A DNA stretch of 64,000 bases from Microbacterium sp. (lineage in GTDB: Bacteria > Actinomycetota > Actinomycetes > Actinomycetales > Microbacteriaceae), in contig JAFKIL010000003.1 in assembly GCA_017306415.1 (NCBI GenBank), forward strand, positions 558,001 to 622,000, in the 5' to 3' direction. How positions within the stretch are numbered: the stretch's first letter is position 1; every line of letters starts with the position of its first letter. Shown here in pieces: positions 25,092 through 32,671 of this stretch. The notes below the pieces were generated by a model. The model ran no database searches and was not told the origin of the DNA. It saw only the letters and a list, made by a program, of their open reading frames with translations. The position numbers and the translations under genes are program-made.

Positions 25092-26091
25092 GCCGCAGAC
25101 GCTCACCGGAGTCATCCGGACGCAGCTGGACGGCGTCGCGGAGACGCCCGGATCGGCCAAGCCCGATCCGATCCTCGTCGTCGACAACATCGTGCGCCGC
25201 TTCGGCGGCATGACCGCCGTCGACGTCGACCACCTGGAGGTCCAGCGCGGCGCCATCACGGCCCTCATCGGACCGAACGGCGCCGGCAAGACCACGTTCT
25301 TCAACCTGATCACGGGCTTCGACAAGCCCACGAGCGCCAAGCGCCTCATCGGCGGCGTCCCGGCCGACAAGGCGGCGCGCTGGACCTTCGACGGCACCAC
25401 GATCGCGAACACGGGCGCCTCGAAGGTGGCCCGCAGCGGCATGGTGCGCACGTTCCAGCTCACCAAGGCGCTGTCGCGCATGACGGTCATCGACAACATG
25501 CTCCTCGGCGCGCGGGACCAGCTCGGCGAGAACATGGCGGCAGCCCTCGTCCGTCCGCTCTGGCGCGCACGGGAGAAGGCCATCACGGCGAAGGCGGAGG
25601 AGCTCCTCGACCGGTTCAAGCTGGCCGACAAGAAGGACGACCTCGCCGGTTCGCTCTCGGGCGGGCAGAAGAAGCTCCTCGAGATGGCGCGGGCGCTCAT
25701 GAGCGACCCGAAGATGATCATGCTCGACGAGCCGATGGCGGGCGTGAACCCGGCCCTCACGCAGTCGCTGCTCGGCCACATCCGTTCGCTGCGCGATGAC
25801 GGCACCACGGTGCTGTTCGTCGAGCACGACATGCACATGGTCCGCCACATCTCGGACTGGGTCGTCGTGATGGCGCAGGGCGTGATCGTGGCGGAAGGCC
25901 CCGCGGGCGACGTCATGTCGCAGCAGGCGGTGGTCGACGCCTACCTCGGCGCTCACCACGACACCGATCTCGGCGACGACGCGCTGCTCACCGAGACCTC
26001 CGCGGTGCGGATCGCGGAAGAGGTGGCCCAGGAGGACGCCCTCGAGGAGCAGCGCGTGGAACAGGCGCTCGGGAAGGAGACCCGCTCATGA
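25084..26091 (+). CDS. livG: Branched-chain amino acid ABC transporter ATPase LivG
   Basis: The 335-residue ABC ATPase has Walker A GPNGAGKTT, signature SLSGGQKKLLEMARAL and Walker B MIMLDEPMAGVNP, the LivG-specific 'D-E-P-x-A-G-x-N-P' form. IVRRFGGMTAVDVD at the start of the cassette is also typical of LivG. A 20-residue leader and a charged tail after about residue 295 (TSAVRIAEEVAQEDALEEQR) extend beyond the usual 255 residues; the tail may be a coiled or regulatory segment. The next gene, livF, starts 4 nt before its stop (ATGA overlap). Confidence 0.93.
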   Translation: MSEPQTLTGVIRTQLDGVAETPGSAKPDPILVVDNIVRRFGGMTAVDVDHLEVQRGAITALIGPNGAGKTTFFNLITGFDKPTSAKRLIGGVPADKAARWTFDGTTIANTGASKVARSGMVRTFQLTKALSRMTVIDNMLLGARDQLGENMAAALVRPLWRAREKAITAKAEELLDRFKLADKKDDLAGSLSGGQKKLLEMARALMSDPKMIMLDEPMAGVNPALTQSLLGHIRSLRDDGTTVLFVEHDMHMVRHISDWVVVMAQGVIVAEGPAGDVMSQQAVVDAYLGAHHDTDLGDDALLTETSAVRIAEEVAQEDALEEQRVEQALGKETRS

Positions 26092-27068
26092 GCATCGCCG
26101 CATCCCTCGTCGAGCCGCCGGCATCCGCGACAACGGAGCCGGTGCTCATCGCGCGCGACCTGCACGCCGGCTACCTGCCCGGGATCAACATCCTCAACGG
26201 CGTGAACATCGAGGCGCGTCCGGGCGAGCTGATCGGCATCATCGGCCCGAACGGCGCCGGCAAGTCGACCTTCCTCAAGGCGGTCTTCGGCCAGGTGTCC
26301 ATCCGGCAGGGCACGGTGACGCTGAAGGGCACCGACATCACCGGCTGGCGGCCGAACAAGCTGGTGCGCGAAGGCGTGGGATTCGTGCCGCAGACCAACA
26401 ACGTGTTCCCCTCCCTCACCATCGAGGAGAACATGCAGATGGGCATCTACCAGAAGCCGAAGGAGTTCAAGGAGGCGCTGGAGCGCATCTTCGAGATCTT
26501 CCCGGTGCTCGCCGACCGACGTCAGCAGCGCGCGGGCTCGCTCTCCGGCGGCGAGCGGCAGTCGGTGGCGATGGCACGGGCCCTCATGATGAACCCGTCG
26601 GTGCTGCTCCTCGACGAGCCCTCCGCGGGGCTGTCGCCGGTGCGCCAGGACGAGACGTTCATCCGCACGCGTCGCATCAACAAGGCGGGCGTGAGCGTCA
26701 TCATGGTCGAGCAGAACGCCCGCCGCTGCCTGCAGATCTGCGATCGCGCCTACGTGCTCGACCAGGGGCGTGACGCCTACACGGGCACGGGCCGTGAGCT
26801 CGCGAACGATCCGAAGGTGATCCAGCTGTACCTGGGCACGCTCGCCGCCGACGTCGACGCCGAGACGAAGTCGCACCAGGTCGTGGCGGATGCCGCGGCC
26901 GCGCCGGCTCCGGCGCAGGAGTTCCCGCCCTCGGACGGACCGACTCCCGACGAGCAGCTGCCGACCGAGGCCGTGGAGGCATCCACCGCCGCGGAGGATC
27001 TGCCGCCGTCGCAGGAGCCGATGGCCGCGCCCGGCGTCGAGGACGCCGCGGAGGGCGACCGCGACTGA
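26088..27068 (+). CDS. livF: Branched-chain amino acid ABC transporter ATPase LivF
   Basis: The 326-residue protein carries Walker A GPNGAGKST, signature SLSGGERQSVAMARAL and Walker B VLLLDEPSAGLSP, with LHAGYLPGINILNGVNIEA at the start, typical of LivF. From about residue 255 the sequence turns into a long acidic, Pro/Ala-rich tail (AAPAPAQEFPPSDGPTPDEQ...) absent from most LivF proteins and probably disordered. Together with LivG it powers the LivHM channel. It closes the operon; a strong hairpin terminator follows at 27087-27116. Confidence 0.92.
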   Translation: MSIAASLVEPPASATTEPVLIARDLHAGYLPGINILNGVNIEARPGELIGIIGPNGAGKSTFLKAVFGQVSIRQGTVTLKGTDITGWRPNKLVREGVGFVPQTNNVFPSLTIEENMQMGIYQKPKEFKEALERIFEIFPVLADRRQQRAGSLSGGERQSVAMARALMMNPSVLLLDEPSAGLSPVRQDETFIRTRRINKAGVSVIMVEQNARRCLQICDRAYVLDQGRDAYTGTGRELANDPKVIQLYLGTLAADVDAETKSHQVVADAAAAPAPAQEFPPSDGPTPDEQLPTEAVEASTAAEDLPPSQEPMAAPGVEDAAEGDRD

Positions 27069-27086
27069 CCCGGCGACACCCGTGTG

Positions 27087-27116
27087 AGAGTCCGCCCCCG
27101 AAACGGGGCGGACTCT
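27087..27116 (+). terminator. Terminator of the liv operon
   Basis: A perfect 12-bp stem (AGAGTCCGCCCC at 27087-27098 with its complement at 27105-27116), 6-nt loop CGAAAC, then TTCAG. It lies 18 nt after the livF stop. Confidence 0.85.
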
Positions 27117-27135
27117 TTCAGTTGGGGCGGGCTCT

Positions 27136-27167
27136 CGCCGCCGCCGCCCGCCCGCCCGCCCGCCCGC
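27136..27167. repeat. Simple-sequence GCC/CCCG repeat between two terminators
   Basis: Three GCC units run into about five CCCG units in the gap between the convergent livF and livK terminators. A length-variable tetranucleotide repeat; no gene spans it. Confidence 0.6.
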
Positions 27168-27201
27168 AGGAGTTGTGCACGCCGGACGGACGGCACGACG
27201 A

Positions 27202-27231
27202 AGCGGCCCCCGGGAATCCCCGGGGGCCGCT
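27202..27231 (-). terminator. Terminator of the substrate-binding protein gene
   Basis: A perfect 13-bp GC-rich stem (AGCGGCCCCCGGG at 27202-27214 with its complement at 27219-27231) and 4-nt loop, 19 nt beyond the livK stop on the minus strand. Confidence 0.8.
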
Positions 27232-27250
27232 CGCGTCTGTCAGCTGCGGA

Positions 27251-28576
27251 TCAGGACTTGCCCTCCACCGCGCTCTGCCAGATCGGCTTGTTGTCCTCGT
27301 CGAACTTGTAGATGCCGATGAAGGCGCTCGACGGGTCGTTCTTCGCGTTGAACGGGCCGACGCTCGAGATGCCCTGATACTGGATGTCCTTGCCATCCTT
27401 GATCAGCTTCAGGCAGTCGGCGTAGGACTCGCATTTCGTGGCGCCCGACAGCGGCGTGCCGTCTTCTGCCGCACCCGACACCGCGTGCATGTTCTTCTGG
27501 ATCGTCGTCGGGTCGGTCGCGCCGCCCTTCGCCGCCGCCAGAGCCGCGAGCACGACGGCGTCGTAGGACTCCGCCGCGTACGAGAAGTCGGACAGCGCCT
27601 TGCCGTTGGTCGCCTTGTACCAGTCGGATGCCTGCTGCTTGAACTTCTTGTTCGGGTTCACGCCGGGGATCGTGCCCTGCGCGCCCTTCAGCGTGCCCTT
27701 GTCGAACACCTTCGAGTAGTCCGACGTGTTGCCGTCGGTGTAGTAGGTCTTCGACATGTCCCAGCTCTGCGAGACGAGCTCCGGCACGATCGCCTTGGTC
27801 TCATCGAACGCGATGATCACGATGGCGTCGGGCTTGGAGGCGATCGCCGCCGTCACCTCGGACGAGAAGGTGGTCTGGCCGGGAGGGAACTCCTGACCCT
27901 TCCCCTTGGCGCCGTACGTGATCTCCCCGCCCGCGGCCTCGACCGTGGACTGGATCGTGTCGCGCAGGCCGGTGCCGTACGAGTCGTTGAAGACGAGGAA
28001 CGCGACCTTGGCGTTGCCGTCCTTCACGATCTGCTGGCCGAGCGCCGAGCCCTGGACGGTGTCCGGCGGAGCGGTGCGGAAGTAGAACGGCGAGATGCCG
28101 GACAGCGTGGCCGCCGTGTTCGCCGGCGAGATCTGCACGATCGGCGTCTTGGTGATGGAGGCCACGACGTTCTGCGACACCGACGACGATGCGGCACCGA
28201 TGACGGCGGAGACCTTCGCGTCGATGAGCTTCGCGGCGGATGCGGTCGACACGGTGAGGTCGGTGCTGTCACCCGAGTCGGTCTCGAACGTGCAGGCCTT
28301 CGTGCCCGCCGCGACGATGTCGTTGACGGCGAGGCCGACGCCGGCGATCTCGGGCGGTCCGAGGAACGCGAGCGTGCCGGTGACCGGCAGCAGCGTCCCG
28401 ATCTTCAGGGTGTCCGCACTCGTCGTGCCGTCCGCGCACGTGTGCGCCTTGTAGTCGGCCGCAGGGGCGCTGGAGGAGGCTGTGCCCCCGCCGCCGCCGG
28501 AACAGCCGACCAGCGTGAGCGCCGAGACACCCGCGAGGGCGACCGCGGCGAACCACGCCTTGTTGGAGTGAACCAT
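27251..28576 (-). CDS. livK: Branched-chain amino acid ABC transporter substrate-binding lipoprotein
   Basis: The 441-residue protein has a lipoprotein signal peptide (AAVALAGVSALTLVGCSGGGG, lipobox LVGC near residue 25) and a type I periplasmic-binding fold: LKIGTLLPVTGTLAFLGPPEIAGVGLAVNDI at the start, VAFLVFNDSYGTGLRDTIQ and DAIVIIAFDETKAIVPELV later. It should be anchored outside the membrane and deliver ligand to the LivHMGF complex encoded convergently just upstream. Conserved cysteines near 60 (TCADG), 100 (ACTFETDSG) and 395-405 (TKCESYADCL) may form disulfides. The start ATG 28576 has AAAGGA 13 nt upstream. The ligand is unknown: amino acids, amides and short-chain acids are all possible in this family. 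Confidence 0.9.
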   Translation of the reverse strand: MVHSNKAWFAAVALAGVSALTLVGCSGGGGGTASSSAPAADYKAHTCADGTTSADTLKIGTLLPVTGTLAFLGPPEIAGVGLAVNDIVAAGTKACTFETDSGDSTDLTVSTASAAKLIDAKVSAVIGAASSSVSQNVVASITKTPIVQISPANTAATLSGISPFYFRTAPPDTVQGSALGQQIVKDGNAKVAFLVFNDSYGTGLRDTIQSTVEAAGGEITYGAKGKGQEFPPGQTTFSSEVTAAIASKPDAIVIIAFDETKAIVPELVSQSWDMSKTYYTDGNTSDYSKVFDKGTLKGAQGTIPGVNPNKKFKQQASDWYKATNGKALSDFSYAAESYDAVVLAALAAAKGGATDPTTIQKNMHAVSGAAEDGTPLSGATKCESYADCLKLIKDGKDIQYQGISSVGPFNAKNDPSSAFIGIYKFDEDNKPIWQSAVEGKS

Positions 28577-28767
28577 TCTGGTCCGTCCTTTCACTCTTGG
28601 TGCGCGGCAATGCCCCGCGTTCGGATCACGGTAGCGCCGCATTGTTACGACTCTGTTTTGCGCGGCGTTCCAATGCATCAACTCGGGCCGATTCGGGACG
28701 GAATCGTTATAAGCGCCGTCACAGCGCGAAACGGAGTCCCACGGGCATCCAGCCCGGGTCTCGCCTC

Positions 28768-29730
28768 TCAGGCGGCTGCGGCCCGCGCGCGAGCGCTGCG
28801 GGCGGCGGTCAGCGAGTCGATCGTGAGCACGACCAGCGCGACCCACACGAGCCCGAAGCCGATCCAGCGCTCGAACGTCATCTCCTCGTGCAGGATCGCG
28901 ACGGCGATCACGAACTGGAGGATCGGTGTCACGAACTGCAGGAGCCCGACCAGGCTGAGCGGGGCGCGACGCGTCCCGGCCGCGAAGAACAGCAGTGGGA
29001 TGGCGGTGATGACCCCGGCCATGGCCAGCAGGACGGTATGCAGGGGCCCGACGGACCCGAAGGTGATGCCCGTGGTCGCCTGCACCCCGACGAGGATCGC
29101 GATCGCGACGGGCGTCATCCACGCGGATTCGAGCGCGAGGCCGCTGAGCGCATCGACGGACGGGCCGATCTGCTTCTTCACGAGGCCGTACAGGCCGAAG
29201 GAGAACGCGAGGATGAGGGCGATCCAGGGCACCTGACCGTAGCCGAGCACGATCACGAGCACCGCCGCCACCGCGATGCCGATCGCGGCCCACTGGGCGG
29301 GACGCAGCCGCTCCCGCAGGACGAGCACACCGAGCAGGACCGTGACGATCGGATTGATGAAGTAGCCCAGGCTGGTCTCGATGACGTGGCCGCTGAGGGT
29401 GCCGATCAGGTAGGTGGTCCAGTTGACCATGATCAGCGTGCCGGCGAGCGCCGTGAGGGCCAGGAGCCGCCCCTGTCGCACGACGCGGGCGAGTGCCGGC
29501 CACGCCCGGAGGACCGTGATCGCGATCGCGCAGAAGACCAGCGACAGGCCGACCCGCCACGCGACGACCTCCCACGGCCCGGTCGGCCGCAGCGCGAGGA
29601 AGTAGAGCGGGAACGCCCCCCACAAGAGGTACGCGGCGAGTGAGTACACGCCTCCGAGGAGGGTCTCGCGGGCCGCGGGCCGGGAGACCGGGCCGCCCTG
29701 CGTGATGCGCTCCGGATCGCCGTCCCTCAT
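28768..29730 (-). CDS. rarD: RarD-type EamA transporter
   Basis: The 320-residue protein has ten hydrophobic segments in two EamA halves. The signature LAAYLLWGAFPLYFLAL, then EVVAWRVGLSLVFCA and SLGYFINPIVTVLLGVLVLRERLRPAQWAAI identify the RarD branch of the drug/metabolite transporter superfamily. RarD proteins were first linked to chloramphenicol sensitivity; physiological substrates are uncertain. ATG 29730 lies 6 nt after TAGGCT, a leaderless-type promoter. The gene is a single unit between livK and groES. The 191-bp region between it and livK must hold the livK promoter, but no convincing hexamer pair stands out. Confidence 0.9.
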   Translation of the reverse strand: MRDGDPERITQGGPVSRPAARETLLGGVYSLAAYLLWGAFPLYFLALRPTGPWEVVAWRVGLSLVFCAIAITVLRAWPALARVVRQGRLLALTALAGTLIMVNWTTYLIGTLSGHVIETSLGYFINPIVTVLLGVLVLRERLRPAQWAAIGIAVAAVLVIVLGYGQVPWIALILAFSFGLYGLVKKQIGPSVDALSGLALESAWMTPVAIAILVGVQATTGITFGSVGPLHTVLLAMAGVITAIPLLFFAAGTRRAPLSLVGLLQFVTPILQFVIAVAILHEEMTFERWIGFGLVWVALVVLTIDSLTAARSARARAAAA

Positions 29731-29736
29731 CCGATC

Positions 29737-29742
29737 AGCCTA
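29737..29742 (-). promoter_or_regulatory. -10 box of rarD (leaderless type)
   Basis: TAGGCT on the minus strand ends 6 nt before ATG 29730. Confidence 0.5.
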
Positions 29743-29764
29743 GGGCCGCGCCGGGCACGCACGC

Positions 29765-29800
29765 CGAAGGGCCCGGTTGCCGAGGCAGCCGGGCCCTTCG
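29765..29800 (-). terminator. Terminator of groES
   Basis: A 12-bp perfect stem (CGAAGGGCCCGG with its complement) extended by up to five more pairs including one G-T wobble, 9 nt after the groES stop on the minus strand. Confidence 0.8.
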
Positions 29801-29809
29801 AGAACGGAG

Positions 29810-30106
29810 TCAGCGGACGACGACCGCGAGGACGTCGCGCGCCGACAGCACGAGGTACTCGTCGGCACCGAACTTGACCTCGGTCCCGCCGTACTTGCTG
29901 TAGAGCACGCGGTCGCCGACGGTGACGTCGAGCGGCACGCGGTTGCCGTTGTCGTCGATGCGGCCGGGGCCCACCGCGACGACCTCGCCCTCCTGGGGCT
30001 TCTCCTTCGCGGTGTCGGGGATGACCAGGCCACTCGCGGTGGTCTGCTCGGCCTCGACCTGCTTGATGACGATGCGGTCCTCGAGCGGCTTGATGGAAAC
30101 CGACAC
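29810..30106 (-). CDS. groES: Co-chaperonin GroES
   Basis: The 98-residue protein matches GroES end to end: [34 protein letters not shown] with the mobile loop around residues 17-34, then [15 protein letters not shown] and [33 protein letters not shown]. It caps the GroEL chaperonin in the cytoplasm. No groEL follows; many actinobacteria keep a separate groEL elsewhere. GTG 30106 has AAGAGGT upstream. Two CIRCE operators bracket its promoter, so HrcA-controlled heat-shock induction is expected. Confidence 0.96.
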   Translation of the reverse strand: MSVSIKPLEDRIVIKQVEAEQTTASGLVIPDTAKEKPQEGEVVAVGPGRIDDNGNRVPLDVTVGDRVLYSKYGGTEVKFGADEYLVLSARDVLAVVVR

Positions 30107-30140
30107 GGTCTACCTCTTCCTTCTTGAGACTGAAGACTCG

Positions 30141-30167
30141 TTAGCACTCACACAGGGAGAGTGCTGA
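30141..30167. promoter_or_regulatory. CIRCE element 1 (HrcA operator)
   Basis: TTAGCACTC-N9-GAGTGCTGA, one mismatch from the CIRCE consensus, lying at the expected groES transcription start and early leader. Confidence 0.92.
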
Positions 30168-30171
30168 TCCC

Positions 30172-30201
30172 AGTCTAGGCGCGGAGTTGGCACTCCCGCA
30201 A
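30172..30201 (-). promoter_or_regulatory. groES promoter
   Basis: On the minus strand TTGCGG (30196-30201) and TAGACT (30172-30177) are 18 bp apart. The -35 lies inside CIRCE 2 and the start region inside CIRCE 1. Confidence 0.6.
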
Positions 30202-30213
30202 CGCGAGTGCCAA
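30187..30213. promoter_or_regulatory. CIRCE element 2 (HrcA operator)
   Basis: TTGGCACTC-N9-GAGTGCCAA is a perfect inverted repeat, varying symmetrically from the consensus at position 3. It overlaps the groES -35 and also lies only 33 bp upstream of the divergent -10 at 30247. Confidence 0.88.
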
Positions 30214-30246
30214 CGCGGGTCATCCGGCATCCTCGCGACCGCACCG

Positions 30247-30252
30247 TAAGCT
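30247..30252 (+). promoter_or_regulatory. -10 box of the THUMP-like methyltransferase gene (leaderless type)
   Basis: TAAGCT ends 7 nt before ATG 30260. Confidence 0.5.
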
Positions 30253-30259
30253 GGCTCGG

Positions 30260-31462
30260 ATGGAGATGGCCGAGCTCGAAGCGCTGCTGACGCCCGAGGG
30301 ACTGCGCCTCCTGGACGACCTGCCTCCCGTCGTGTCGAGCGATGACGTCGCGCGCACGGTGTCGCGCCTGCGCGCCGCCCGCCACTCCCCCGACCTCGTC
30401 TCGGCCGTCGTCGGCCAGGCGCGCCTGCGTGAGCGGGGGCGGTCCAAGTTCGGTGCGTTCGCCGAGCGGATGCTGTTCACCCGCGCGGGTCTCGAGCAGG
30501 CGACGCGCCTCTCGATCGCGGCGCGGCACGCCGGCCGATTCCGCGCCGCGGGGATCACCTCTGTCGCCGACCTCGGCTGCGGCATCGGCGGCGATGCCCT
30601 CGGTTTCGCGGCCCTCGGCCTGCAGGTCGCGGCTGTCGACGCCGACGAGGTGACGGCCGCGATCGCCGCCTACAATCTCGCCCCGTTCGGCGATCTCGTC
30701 TCGGTGCGGCACGCGCGGGCTGAGGACGTCGTCGATTCCGGCGGTGGGGTGTCCGCCGAGGCCGTGTGGCTCGATCCTGCACGACGGACGGCCGGCCACG
30801 GCGAGACGAGCAGGGTCCGGGCGGAGGACTACACGCCTTCCCTCGACTGGTCGTTCGCGCTCGCGGAGCGCATCCCCGCGGGAATCAAGCTGGGACCGGG
30901 ATTCGACCGCACCGCGATCCCGGACGATGTCGAGGCGCAGTGGATCAGCGCCGACGGCAGCACGATCGAGCTGGTGCTGTGGTCGGGGCGCCTCGCGCGA
31001 GAGGGCGTGCGTCGTGCCGCGCTCGTGGTGCACGGCGAGACCGCGCACGAGCTGACCGCCGGGGAGGATGCCGCGGATGAGCCCGTTCGCGAGCTCGGCG
31101 CGTTCGTCCACGAACCCGACGGCGCGATCATCCGCGCGCGGCTGATCGGCGAGGTCGCACGCAGCCTCGAGGCGGGCATGCTGGCGGACGGGATCGCCTA
31201 CCTGACCTCGGACGCGGCGCTCACGAGCCCGTTCGTGTCCAGCTTCCGCGTGCGGGAGGTCCTCCCCTTCGACCCGAAGCAGCTGGGTGCGGCGCTCCGC
31301 GCGCGGGGGATCGGCGTCCTGGAGATCAAGAAGCGCGGCGTCGACGTGGACCCCGCCGCGCTGCGGCCGCGGCTGAAGCTGCGCGGGAGCGAATCCGCGA
31401 CGCTCATCCTCACGCGGATCGGCGGGACCCGCACGGCGGTCCTCGCCGATCGCGTGAGCTGA
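30260..31462 (+). CDS. SAM-dependent methyltransferase with C-terminal THUMP-like domain
   Basis: The 400-residue protein has an N-terminal helical region (1-90), then a class I Rossmann methyltransferase core: SVADLGCGIGGDALGFAALG (motif I near 100-118), VAAVDADEVTAAIAAYNL and the WLDPARRTAGHGE motif near 175. The C-terminal part ending EIKKRGVDVDPAALRPRLKL and GSESATLILTRIG matches the THUMP-like domain found in this family. The 'DPARR' motif and THUMP-like tail suggest an RNA substrate, but the target nucleotide is not established. ATG 30260 follows a TAAGCT box by 7 nt. It is divergent from groES and shares the CIRCE-containing intergenic region, so it could be weakly heat-regulated (inference). 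Confidence 0.85.
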   Translation: MEMAELEALLTPEGLRLLDDLPPVVSSDDVARTVSRLRAARHSPDLVSAVVGQARLRERGRSKFGAFAERMLFTRAGLEQATRLSIAARHAGRFRAAGITSVADLGCGIGGDALGFAALGLQVAAVDADEVTAAIAAYNLAPFGDLVSVRHARAEDVVDSGGGVSAEAVWLDPARRTAGHGETSRVRAEDYTPSLDWSFALAERIPAGIKLGPGFDRTAIPDDVEAQWISADGSTIELVLWSGRLAREGVRRAALVVHGETAHELTAGEDAADEPVRELGAFVHEPDGAIIRARLIGEVARSLEAGMLADGIAYLTSDAALTSPFVSSFRVREVLPFDPKQLGAALRARGIGVLEIKKRGVDVDPAALRPRLKLRGSESATLILTRIGGTRTAVLADRVS

Positions 31463-31504
31463 GCGGTCGCCCGGCCGACGGCGCACCATCCGGCGGCGAA
31501 ACCC

Positions 31505-31520
31505 GGTGATAACGTTCCCT
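31505..31520. promoter_or_regulatory. Weak LacI-type operator-like site upstream of the lacI-family gene
   Basis: GGTGATAACGTTCCCT shares the AACGTT core and partial flanks of the stronger sites at 32623 and 35494. A possible autoregulatory site, but degenerate. Confidence 0.3.
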
Positions 31521-31551
31521 CGGAGCCGAAGGGATCGGAGGCGCGAGGCCG

Positions 31552-32577
31552 ATGAGCGAGACCACCCGGCGACCCACCGTGAAGGAGGTCGCCGAACGCG
31601 CCGGCGTGAGCCCGATGACGGTGTCCCGCACTCTGGCGGGCGGCGTCAACGTCCGTCCCGACCTCCAGGACCGCGTGCTGGCCGCCGTCGCCGAGCTCGG
31701 CTACCACCGCAACGAGAACGCGCGCAGCATCCGGCCCGGACAGTCCAGCGGCCTCATCGGGGTGGCGATCACGAACATCGCGAACCCGTACTACAGCACG
31801 TTCGCCCTCGGCGTCGAGGAGGAGGCGGACAGGACGGGTCGCCGCATCCTTCTGGGCAACACGTCCGAGGACGCCGTCCGCGAGGCGCAGCTGGTCAACG
31901 ATTTCCTCGGGCGACGCGTCGAAGGACTCATCGTCGTGCCGACCGGCGCGTCGTGGACCCATCTCGCCCACGCGGTGCAGAGCGGAGTGCCCGTGGCGCT
32001 CGCGTCGCGCCGCATCCCGGGGCTCGCCGTCGACAGCGTCGTGCTCGACGACGAGCACGGCGCCCACGAGGGGACGGCCGCGCTGCTGGACGCCGGGCAC
32101 AGGCGGATCGCCTATCTCGGCAACATGCGCAGCATCTTCACCGGCGAGCGCCGGTATCGCGGGTTCTCCCGCGCGCACGAGGACCGCGGGCTGTCCGTCG
32201 ACGCCGCGCTCGTCCCCGCGGGGCAGCAGGAGGTCGGCGAGGCCGCCACGGCGATGCGCGCGCTGCTGGAGCTCGCCGATCCTCCGACCGCCGTGTTCTG
32301 CGCGAACAACCGGAATGCGATCGGCGCGGTGACGGAGATCGGCAGGCAGATCGCCGAGCTCGGGCGCTCCCCCGCAGATCTGCCCGAGCTCGTGAGCTTC
32401 GACGACTTCGAGCTCTCCGGGATGATGCCCGTTCCCGTGAGCGTCATCGACCACGACGCGCGCGCACTCGGACGGCAGGCCGCCCGCCTGCTCCTCGACC
32501 GCCTCGATGGCCGCGCCGGGCCGGTCGCGCCGCGCGAGGTGGAGCTGCCGGTCGTGCTGCGGCGCCGCTCCCGCTGA
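31552..32577 (+). CDS. LacI family transcriptional regulator of the sugar cluster
   Basis: The 341-residue protein has an N-terminal LacI HTH and hinge (PTVKEVAERAGVSPMTVSRTL at 8-28, LGYHRNENARSIR with the hinge helix near 50-62) and a periplasmic-binding-like effector domain (GLIGVAITNIANPYYSTFALG; VEGLIVVP; a C-terminal PVSVIDHDARALGRQAARLLLDRL). It should bind palindromes with an AACGTT core; near-identical sites lie at 32623-32640 before the ROK gene and 35494-35509 before the transporter. Effector sugar unknown. It is the first gene of the cluster and is separated from the ROK gene by 94 bp with a separate promoter. Confidence 0.93.
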   Translation: MSETTRRPTVKEVAERAGVSPMTVSRTLAGGVNVRPDLQDRVLAAVAELGYHRNENARSIRPGQSSGLIGVAITNIANPYYSTFALGVEEEADRTGRRILLGNTSEDAVREAQLVNDFLGRRVEGLIVVPTGASWTHLAHAVQSGVPVALASRRIPGLAVDSVVLDDEHGAHEGTAALLDAGHRRIAYLGNMRSIFTGERRYRGFSRAHEDRGLSVDAALVPAGQQEVGEAATAMRALLELADPPTAVFCANNRNAIGAVTEIGRQIAELGRSPADLPELVSFDDFELSGMMPVPVSVIDHDARALGRQAARLLLDRLDGRAGPVAPREVELPVVLRRRSR

Positions 32578-32604
32578 GTCGCCGGCAGGGCGATCCGGCT
32601 CGTG

Positions 32605-32640
32605 TTGACGACGGTGCACGCGATTGGTAACGTTACCAAT
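32605..32640 (+). promoter_or_regulatory. Promoter and perfect LacI operator of the ROK/isomerase operon
   Basis: TTGACG (32605-32610) and TAACGT (32628-32633) are 17 bp apart. The -10 is embedded in the 18-bp perfect palindrome ATTGGTAACGTTACCAAT (32623-32640), the canonical LacI/GalR-type operator, so a bound repressor would block polymerase. Confidence 0.85.
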
Positions 32641-32671
32641 CTCATCGCCAGGACGCACACGAGGAGGTGGC

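Noticed and set aside
22707-25916. A very long minus-strand open frame (over 1000 codons) antisense to the liv genes
   Set aside because: It mirrors the GC-rich third positions of livHMG and has a low-complexity, Arg/His/Asp-rich translation with no domain. The plus-strand frames have clear ABC transporter motifs.
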